From contig JALGAS010000005.1 of NCBI GenBank assembly GCA_023078685.1, positions 558,001 through 622,000 on the forward strand: a DNA stretch of 64,000 bases, given 5' to 3'. The stretch comes from Neopestalotiopsis rosae. Its lineage: Eukaryota; Ascomycota; Sordariomycetes; Amphisphaeriales; Sporocadaceae. Shown here in pieces: positions 55,509-64,000 of the stretch; the first letter of the stretch is position 1, and every line of letters begins with the position of its first letter. The notes beneath the pieces are model-generated. The model ran no database searches, was not told where the DNA came from, and saw only the letters and a program-made list of their open reading frames with translations. The position numbers and the translations under genes were made by a program.

Positions 55509-56364
55509 ATGGAGGTCGCAAACGGGACCGTCCCAGTCGCGGCGCCGCCAGTGCTGGCTCCTGCACCAGCTCCTGCACAGAATGGCGAGCGCTCAGATCC
55601 AGGTGGCTACAAGCTCAAGTTCTGCACTGTCTGCGCCAGCAATCAGAACAGGTCCGACAACTCCTCGAATCCTCATCCTGCATCAACTTGACTAATCTCT
55701 CCACAGATCAATGGAAGCTCACCTGCAGCTATCCAGAGCCCACTACCCCGTCATCTCCTTTGGCACTGGTTCCCTGGTCCGACTGCCCGGTCCCACCATA
55801 ACCCAGCCCAATGTCTACCAGTTTAATAAGACCTCGTACGACAGCATGTTCAAGGAGCTGCAGCAAAAGGATGAGGACCTCTACACACGCAACGGCCTGC
55901 TTAACATGCTCAACAGAAACCGTGGCGTCAAGTGGGGGCCGGAACGCTGGCAGGACTGGCAGGTGGGCATCCCGCGGCTCAACCACGCCACCGACCGGGG
56001 CAGCGACGGTACCGAGGGCGGCGTTGCTGACATCGTCTTCACCTGCGAGGAGCGATGCTGGGACGCTGTCGTCGACGATCTGCACAACCGCGGCGCCCCG
56101 CTGAATCGCCCCGTCCATGTGATTAACATTGATATCAAGGACAACCACGAGGAGGCTTCCATTGGCGGACGGGGCATTCTTGACTTGGCAGATTCCCTGA
56201 ACAAGGTCGCCAAGGAGGAACGGGAGGCTGTTGGCTCGGCCGTCTTTGACATGGCCACTGCCGCAAGCCGATCGTCCTTTGATGAGCGTGTACCCGAGGT
56301 CATTGGCGACTGGCAGGAAAGGTGGCCTAACCTCCCGGCTACCTGGACACTTGCTTGGTTTTGA
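55509..56364 (+). CDS. SSU72: RNA polymerase II CTD phosphatase Ssu72
   Basis: Two exons, 266 aa: 55509-55651 and 55707-56364. The intron (donor GTCCGA, branch-like CTAAT, acceptor CCACAG) splits the Arg codon of the active-site loop. Ssu72 dephosphorylates Ser5-P and Ser7-P of the CTD and is part of the cleavage-polyadenylation complex in the nucleus. The protein-tyrosine-phosphatase signature C-x5-R is CASNQNR (C42-R48) followed by SMEAH. The aspartate-bearing DIKDNHEEA is at 190-198 (D193 the likely general acid). Other family blocks are [39 protein letters not shown] and [11 protein letters not shown] Pro/Ala-rich N-terminal extension of about 30 residues precedes the catalytic domain, as is common in filamentous fungi. 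Upstream in-frame codons from 55458 are treated as leader. Confidence 0.96.
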
Positions 56365-57372
56365 GATAAAACATGACGCGATGGCTTGGAGATGAGCTTC
56401 GGCCTTGACTTGAATATCCTCGCGGCGATGCGTCATGACAAAACGCAAATCTGATCAACGGATAGCGTTTCTAAACGGAAGATGCATCATTCCTTCCGAC
56501 TGGACATAAATATCATGATATTATGGTGTCGCACGGCGAACACAGAATTCGTCATCTGATCATCATGCCCATCATGGTCTCCAAGCACTACAAGGTAGAA
56601 CTACGCAGTTGATAGTGATGAAGTCCATAAATAATCCAAAACAAGAAAGCATGTCTCAAAAATTGGTCCTACTAAAGTAATGTTATCGAAAGCAGCTCAA
56701 AGGAAAACTAAAATCATTAGTGTTACGTGTAGAACAACATCATCTATACAGTTGATACAAAATATTATGCTACATATCTCACTTGAGGCGACAAGAGGTA
56801 GGCTTCAGACCATTGTTTGATTTATTTTCCATTATCCCGGCAGATTTATGCCAGGTGAGCAACTGCCTTATGTCTAGGTCATTTTCTATAATACAAATGC
56901 TTATACTCGTGACGCCAAATACGCATGGCCGTTATGGCCTTTCCCACCAATCTATAAGCCGTGCATGAATGGGCAGTGTCTTTCTCGTATCACTGCCAGA
57001 ATTGGACTAAGGGTAAAAAATTGTATAGCATTCCTTATTGATGAGGACATGCAAAGAATCGACATCTCGTGATCGCACAGTCGTAGGGGTGTTCGGCAAA
57101 ATTAGCAATCGCCTGAGAAAGGAGAAGGTAAAAGACTATGCCACACTGCTTGGGCAGCGTCTTGTGGTCGGAAAGGTGAAGAAAATATATATATATGATT
57201 CAATCGCCTGGGGTCTCTGAACTACCAAAGGGCACCTCTAGGAAGCACTCTGGACTGTAGAGGGGTATCAAGTGCGTCGCTAGCGACTTGCAGGACCTAA
57301 TTTTACTCGAAAGGGCATAGACGTCGTAAAAGGGTGGTGGATAAGAAGATATTGGCAGAAATCCAAAGTAGT
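56365..57372. other. Convergent 3' intergenic region (1 kb)
   Basis: AT-rich region between the convergent 3' ends of SSU72 and SPA2. Contains a short TA run (about 57184-57196). No gene seen; the larger ORF fragments have no content. Confidence 0.5.
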
Positions 57373-60176
57373 TTATGAATAATCATCACCGTCGGCCATG
57401 ACCAGGCGACCAATGCTCTCCACTAGCTCCTTCGTCTCGCGAGCAATCTCAAAGGCAATCGGTGGCAGAGTTTGCGTCCACATGCGCCACTCCCTGTCGC
57501 TGGGGCCAAGACCCTTGGAGACGAGATCTGAGCCAAGGTCGCCGGCCTCGAGCAGGCGTTGGCGACAGGACGTCAAACTGTCGATGAGAATCGAATCCGT
57601 ATTGGTGCCTTCGGTTTCAGAAACGATCTTGCCCACGATTTCGGCAATTTGTCCAATCTCTTCCTTGATCTGAGTAATGGGAGCATCACCGCGGATCGAG
57701 GCTACAAGGCCCTGGATTGTCTCGACCAACTGGTCAGATTGGTTATCCATGTAGATCTTGAGGTCTTCCATGGTTATGTCAAGACGCTGTGGTCCTCCAT
57801 AACCACCATTAGCAGGCGGAGGGTTCTTGTCTACGTAGATACCGTTGGCAGGCATATTCCGTGGCATTGATCTTCTGCTGTTGAACTGGTCGGCGGCAGA
57901 TTCGCGAGGAGAACTGATTGGACTGTAGGCAGAGGACTGGGCACTTTCACGGGGTCCGAGTCCCATGAATCGTGGCGGGGGATCGAGCGGCGACTGGTTG
58001 TCTCGCGTTGGCGGCTTAGGGAATGAGTTCTCATCCTGCGTAGTACGTCTAGAGGAGAAGAAGCCCGTAGAATCAACGGGTGTCATGGTACCATCATCGT
58101 CATCTTCGAGTTCTCCGACTGGTGTAGCTCGGATCTTGACGGTCCTCAAAAGCTCAACCAGTGCAGCAACAAGATGCGAAGCTGCAGCATCCAACAATGA
58201 CACGGGAGAGATACCGGCTGCGGTAGCAAAGTTCCTCGAGGCAGTGATGAGGTTGTTCGCAGTAGCAGAGACGCGACTCTTGAGCTTCTGCTGCTGCGCC
58301 ATAGTGTCCTCGTCCCGAGGCGCCGATGCGTCGATATCCTTAGTAATGCGACGAACAGCGACGACAACCGCCTTCATAGAGTCGATTGCCTTGTCGGGGT
58401 TGTCAGTGCGAGCCCGCTTGAGCAGCTCGTCGATAGCGATCTGGAACTTGGTAACGTGGACATCCTTGACCAGACCATTCTCCTCAGTGAAACCCTTCTC
58501 GCGCACATATCTCGCCGCATCTTGATCAATGGTCAAGCCAAGCTCGGAGGCTCGGAGGTTGCGTAGTTGCGTCTTGGTGTGCGCGTAACGGTTGCGCCAG
58601 TCCTTGACCTCCTGCTCCAACTGTTCAATTGACTTGTGCAGCTCAGCCTGCTTCTCCCAAGCAGGGCTATGCTGCTCAGAAAGGACCTTCATTTCCTGAA
58701 GGAATTGTTGGGCTTCCTTGCGAACCTCTTCTGTGACTTGTTGCTGTTCCTCTAGCGCCAGTCGTAGTTCCTGGTTCTCTCGTTGCAGTTCTGCGTCTGC
58801 ATTGCCCATGTTGCCCATGCTGTTTACGTTTCTGGCGGCTGCCTCGGCCTCCTCAAGCTGTTCACGCAATTGTCGTTCCTCAACGTCATGATCTTCACGC
58901 ATGCGGTCGAGATCATCACGAAGAGTATTGCTTAGACTCTTGGCTTGAGCCAGCTGATTCTCGAGATCTGCCTTGAGACCGTCCCATTGTGCCTTCTCTG
59001 CGTTCTCATTCGAAGCCCGGGAGCGCTCCTCGTCGAGCATCTTGTTCAGCTCGTCGTCCTTTTTCTTGTATCGGTTTTCAAGATCGTCCAATTTTCCTTG
59101 CAAATCTAGGACTTGCGCTTGAGATTCCTCCAGTAGTCGCTTGTCGGTCTACAAAAAAGGGTTAATTGATTGTCAACAACTGCAGGGTCCGGTTTGTAGC
59201 TTACCTCGGAAATACCAGTATCAGAGCTTCTCTTTCTTTGTCTTGCGCCATCGAGTCCAAAGGAATCCTTTCCATCGTCGTTGCCATCATCGTCCTCCTC
59301 CAGCATGGTGCTCTTATTAGGGACAATAGTGTTGCTTTGGAACTGCTTCTGTTGAGGCGCGAAGCCATTCGGCGGCATACCAGGCGAAGGTGGGATGGGG
59401 TAGTCATTGAATCGAGGTGCGTCTGATCGGATGGAACTCGCGTTTGAGGGCCTTCTCATGCCTCTCGGAGGAAGACCGTTGACGGGAGTGCCAGCCCTAC
59501 TCGCGCCCCTGACGGAGACAGGACTTCCGACGCGGGGAATATCACCTCGGGCGAAGCCCTCGAATCGCCGCTCGAGTTCGCAGAAAACATCTGTAGCCAA
59601 GTCTCTGAACCTTGGGGGTCCCAACGTCGAGAGCTTTTGTCTTGCCTGATTGCGTTTTGGGTGGAAGTTATCTTCAGGTTGCAGGAATGGGGGAGGCTTG
59701 GGGCCAGGGCCAGACCGGCCCAGCCTCTCGCGCCTTAGCAACTCGTCATATACGTCGGTAGATAGCTCGAGAAATTGAACGGCGGACAGACGGAGTAGCT
59801 TATCGCGTGCTCGGTTGGGGGGTGGGTTCGCTCTTCCATCTTTGGAAGTCGATTGCAAAAATTTCTTCAGGGCAACGTAATGTACTCCAAGTATGACCTC
59901 GTTGTTCTCATCTCGCATGCTCTTTCCACTCTCGCTCGCGGCGTACAGTCCCGAGGCGGTACTAGAACGGGCGACCGAGGGCGGAGGAGAAGGCCCTCCG
60001 ACACTCCTCGGGCCGGGGAAGCCATTCATCATGGGGTTCGCTCCACCAGAGTCTGGCGGTGATACGGGAGCGCGGTTGTTGTAGGGATCGCCGTTATCGA
60101 GGCTCTGGTATTTGCCAACGGAGTATTCGCTACCGCCTACTGAGACCGGAGACAGCGGCGCATTTCGACCATTCAT
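57373..60176 (-). CDS. SPA2: Cell polarity scaffold Spa2 (polarisome component)
   Basis: Two exons, 915 aa: 60176-59205 and 59148-57373. The 56-bp intron has donor GTAAGC, branch-like TTGAC and acceptor TGTAG, phase 0, joining GISE to TDKRLLEES. Spa2 scaffolds the polarisome at hyphal tips, recruiting formin and MAPK-module proteins. Two tandem GIT/SHD motifs lie at about 122-150 (RARDKLLRLSAVQFLELSTDVYDELLRRE) and 174-205 (RNQARQKLSTLGPPRFRDLATDVFCELERR). A long coiled coil runs about 325-545. A conserved C-terminal half has VTKFQIAIDELLKRAR, NLITASRNFATAAGISPVSLLDAAASHL and a four-helix-like end (DLKIYMDNQSDQLVETIQGLV ... ETKELVESIGRLV). Low-complexity Pro/Ser linkers separate the blocks. 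Confidence 0.94.
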
Positions 60177-63100
60177 GGTAAGTAAAAATTCAAGTGCCGC
60201 CGATGGTGTTGTCGCTTAGCGGAACTGGGGCACTTGTCGAACAAAGAACGCGACAAGTGACGCCAGGTGGATGGTGGTTATTCTGCTGCAAGGTACCGAC
60301 TCGTAATTCGTCACGTCCTCAATCCAGGCGCGTAAGATCTCCTGTAGCACAACAATTGGCAACTCCTTCAAGGATTGCGGTCAAATTGGACACCGCCAAG
60401 AAATTCGGGAGTCTTCCCCCTCGACCAAGCCGGTCAGAAGAGAAGAAATCAAAGGTGTCGGTGTCGGGATCGACGAAAGAAGGAGCATTCAATTGCGCGA
60501 AGAAGTAAATGTCGATATCGTGTTGACGGATTTGGAATTAAGTTGGCGCTTGCGCAGGTGCCGGTGTAATGGATAGCAAGCCGTCGTCAAGGTGGGTAGA
60601 CTGCAGGGAGCCGCAAAGGGGTCTCAGTCGGACCAAAAAGAAAAAAAAATTCGTAGAATAAAAAAAGAAGAAGTCCCGGATGGAATTAAGTTGATGTCGT
60701 GTATCAAATGTCGTGTCAGGCGGCAACGAGTCACTGGTGTCTCGGCGTACAAGTACAGACAGCGGGAATAGAAAGATGCTCGAGCGAACGAACAGACTGA
60801 TGAGTGGCTGATAATTAAAGGGCGATCCAGGCTCTCTTTCAAATGTCTCTGGGCTTCCTTTTTCCGCACGGTCGCTCGTCGAAGTTCCAGAAAAGTCAAT
60901 GCCTCTTAAATGTAGTCTTTTTGAATAGGTGCAATGCGCCGTGCAGTACAATACAGTACATACAATGCTATGCAACCAGGAGGAATGGAAACACTGGAGC
61001 TGGCAAGTAAAAGGCAGGACGCAGCACAACAGGTGTTTTGAGAATGGGATAAAACACTGCGGTAAGAGGATGAGCGTGGGGTGGGAGGGAGTCGGGGGAC
61101 GGGGGGTGGAGGGTTGATTAAGTTGAGTCAGCGGTTATGTTGCTGAACTGAACATGAGGATGTGAGAGGGTAGAGAAAAAAGAGAGAGAGGTATCAGAGA
61201 GGAGAGAGAGATGTGAAAAAATCACTGCCTGGTTGGAAAGTTACTTCGAGAGATTGACGAAACCCATCCAAGATTGCCCCAGATCTTTTTTCTCTCTCTA
61301 ATTTTTTTTTTCTTTCTTTCTATCCTCCCTCTTTCCTTCAGGAGTTACTGCGTAGGTAGTACATACACTACATGGACCCATGAAACTCCATTCAAAGAAA
61401 GAAAGGAACAAGAAAAGAGCATGGAGAGTGGAAGGGCCTGGGAGCTGGGCAGCGCCAGGGGGTAGGGGGTCTTCGACCTCTTGGGGCCGTCCGTCGCCTG
61501 TCCAATCGGGAAAGGGGGCGGGACCCTGGTCAGGATTCCGCCTGGGTATTCGCTAATCCAGAAGGGCCACGGAAATTGTCTAGAAGCCCATTTGATTCAT
61601 TGCCCATTTTGTTCCCATCTGCCAGCCAAAGCAGCAGCCAGGCTTGCCAGGCCAGCCTGCACGCATAATCCAAAGGCAATTGAACGCCTCTCAAGCCCAG
61701 TTCAAGCCCAGCCCGCCGTTGGGAAAGTCCGTGGCCCTGTCATCGCTTGTGCCGTGCACAGGCTTGAGCTTTACTCTTTGGGCTTGGCTCACTGGGTACA
61801 CTATGCTCGTGCATGTAGATTCAATTTGCTACGTTATTACAGTTGGCAGTCTATCAATTTGCAGGCTTGCCTTAGCAGAGACCATGGTGGTAACGGATTC
61901 CGTTATGCCAGATCCAGCTTGTTTGCCTGAGTTCGTACATTCCAAGAGGATGATACGATGCTGTTGGCTATCAGCTAATAAAGCGCGATTGTTCTTGAAT
62001 GTTTGGCATTAGCAAAACTAGCCAACTGTTGCGAAGATCACGGCTGTGCGTAATATACTGTGTAGTAAGTCGTAGTAGATCATCTCTAGGGCAGTACCGC
62101 GACTATACACAAGTTTATACTGTCAATGACTCGAGCAGCACCAGGTACGTACATTTGTTCAGCAAAGACTTGTCATCCCAAATACAGTACTCGAATATCA
62201 TATTGCCATTTTGCCGCAGCATCGTCTCGTTCAGTCTTCATCAAGGAAGAGCATCAAAAACAGCCTTGCTTCCTGTACGCTTTGTTTGTGTATCAAGATA
62301 CATAGATAATCAAACAATAGGTGAATCTACGTAGTAGTAGTATGAGCTATGTGGTACTATGAGAAATGTGTCGTCGGTGTCGTCGGCGTCTAGTGACCCA
62401 GCGATTGCTTTTACAATCCACAGTTCCCGGCACTACTTCCAACAATCCCGCCCGGCGACACAGCGCTTACCTGGACTGAACTAACCTAGACGGAGAGCCA
62501 CGGTGCTCGGTGCTGGGTGCTACGATTACTATGGCTGCCGCTGCTGGCTGGCCCCTGGCGCTGTGCCCGGCATGAACCGCTTGCATTGTAGCTCGGCGCG
62601 AATAATAAATACTGTGTAATAAGACTCTGTCCCCTTGGCTTGTCGTCGTTGGCCCTGTCTACTGTGTACATATTGGAAATTCCAACCATGTCCCACTTAA
62701 TTACCCATTTGCGGAAATGGCGGACATTAGATGTGGTGGCAGTGCGGTTAATACATGGAGAGTGGGAGCTCAAGTGTGGAGGGACAAGGACGCCTCTACC
62801 GCGTCGCCATCGTGGGGTAATAAGATGGATGGCCCAAGAAGAAGGAGGGAGGGGGACTCTTGAAGTCGAAAAAAGGTCCTGTGATCAAGTGGTCGCGTGC
62901 GTCTTTCCTCGAGTTCTGCAAGTGAGGCACTGACTGCTGCTAGGAGCTGGCAGGTCTATCGGCATAAAAGACTACCTAAAGACCACCAGGTAGGTTAGGT
63001 AGGTAGGCAAGGCAGGCGCCTGGAGCCTCACCACCGCATGGCCCAAGAAAGAAGCAAATCAAAAAGGAGCCCTCCTAGGAATAGCGATTTGACAGTTATT

Positions 63101-64000
63101 ACATCTGCATACTAGCATGTATTCGAAGACTCCCGACCACTCGCAGCATGGGGTCGGAACCCCACCTGGTTCAATAGCCTGTTGGCCATTGGCCTTGATT
63201 TCGTCTTTGTCGCGCGCGCTACCTCGTGGTTGCTCGGGTTCGTTCTTTCAACGAGACACCAATGACGACTCAAGGGGCAGAGTATCCGTCTGTGGAATCC
63301 ATACCATCACACCGACAATCCTCCTTTGTCAATGGTTAATAAGTACGTATTCGTACACATAACAGGTAGGTTGGTTCCTACATGAGCTACCATACTGCCT
63401 ACACCACAAACTACTTGAAGAGCTAGCAAGGAACCTCGAGCGACCGAGTTCGACAGCACATCCAATCTGCGTCCTTGGTTTGGTGCTCATACTTCTTCAG
63501 CAAACAGACAAATGACCGCATGCGGTACACACCCGCGATGCCGACCAGCTGCCCTGCCTTATGACTGGACAGTCGACCTTCAGCGCTGGTTAGGGACGCA
63601 CATAAGCGATCGATCAGCTGGTTGATCTCGGAATGGTGCCATGGCCGGGAACAGGAACCCCCTGAAGAGCATCACAAGCTTCCAATGTTCCCCCTTGAAC
63701 CTTCCCACCCACCCGGCCGCCCCCTTCCATCCGTCTCTTTTCTTAGTCCCTGTGCCTTGCATTTCACAAGCTTGAGCCCCCCGGGACGCGCAGGCTTGGT
63801 CCATCTCCTTTGGGCGCCTAGCCAATTGGGAGGGCATGAGCCGATTGATTCTCCCCTGTACGCTAATTCCAACGACGCACCGCGGAATGCTAAATCTTGT
63901 CAAAGTTCCATGTCAGCATTTGAATTCGGTCCAACCATTGAAGAATACTGTGCAAAGGCAGCATAGTCTGTACAGTAATTCAAAGGAATTCACACCATGG
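60177..64000. other. SPA2 upstream region and right-edge intergenic DNA (3.8 kb)
   Basis: The left part is the SPA2 promoter and probable long leader, purine-rich on the plus strand (60635-60675). Farther right are GA-rich tracts (61165-61215), a T-rich/CT tract (61285-61340) and a TAGGTTAGGTAGGTAGG run (62990-63006). ORFs such as 60538-61029 (-) and 61481-61930 (+) have no domain features and are not called. No gene seen up to the right edge. Confidence 0.5.
62988..63017 (+). repeat. TAGG/CAGG short tandem run
   Basis: A CAGGTAGGTTAGGTAGGTAGG stretch followed by GCAAGGCAGG. It is one of several TAGGTA-type runs in the intergenic DNA of this window. Confidence 0.7.

Noticed and set aside
60538..61029. 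163-codon minus-strand ORF upstream of SPA2
   Set aside because: It is driven by the pyrimidine-rich leader (runs of Phe, Ser and Leu) and has no domain. More likely 5' UTR or promoter.

Overview
The window looks like nuclear chromosomal DNA from a filamentous ascomycete (Pezizomycotina, probably Sordariomycetes and perhaps Hypocreales). The reasons are genes split by short introns (about 50-130 bp) with GTRAGT-type donors and CTAAC/CTGAC-type branch sites, a fungal gene set (Zn2Cys6 regulator with a fungal-type middle domain, Spa2, MCR1, fungal PAF-acetylhydrolase, MARVEL protein), and long intergenic regions carrying TAGGTA/TACCTA runs. No rRNA gene, convincing tRNA, CRISPR array or intact transposon was seen. 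I support 17 protein-coding genes, one of them cut by the left edge, plus three weak small ORFs.

Layout. 1-4 kb: an MFS transporter of the anion:cation symporter type, cut by the left edge, is divergent from a Gfo/Idh/MocA oxidoreductase across a 1.5 kb promoter with two clusters of CreA-like sites. 4.2-14 kb: five minus-strand genes, namely an RMD1-like DUF155 membrane protein, a family-16 methyltransferase, a festuclavine-dehydrogenase-like reductase, an acidic orphan protein and a Gfd2/YDR514C-like exonuclease-fold protein. 16-27.5 kb: plus-strand genes for a PAF-acetylhydrolase-like esterase, a 1139-aa protein with a conserved Cys-rich tail, and mitochondrial NADH-cytochrome b5 reductase MCR1. 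28-30.3 kb: a five-exon Zn2Cys6 transcription factor convergent with MCR1. 33.9-43 kb: a DNAJC11-like J protein convergent with a 1038-aa Cys-rich, multi-span membrane protein. 44-50.4 kb: a MARVEL protein and an SH3 protein of Nbp2/Skb5 type. 55.5-60.2 kb: the CTD phosphatase Ssu72 convergent with the polarity scaffold Spa2.

Most genes are single housekeeping or cell-biology genes with no cluster logic. Two divergent pairs could be functional units: the MFS transporter with the oxidoreductase, and the ergot-type reductase with a TATA-preceded 71-codon ORF. About half the window is intergenic, with six gaps of 3.6-5.1 kb. All exon boundaries were derived by eye from splice consensus, reading-frame continuity and family expectation. 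No expression data or database search was used.
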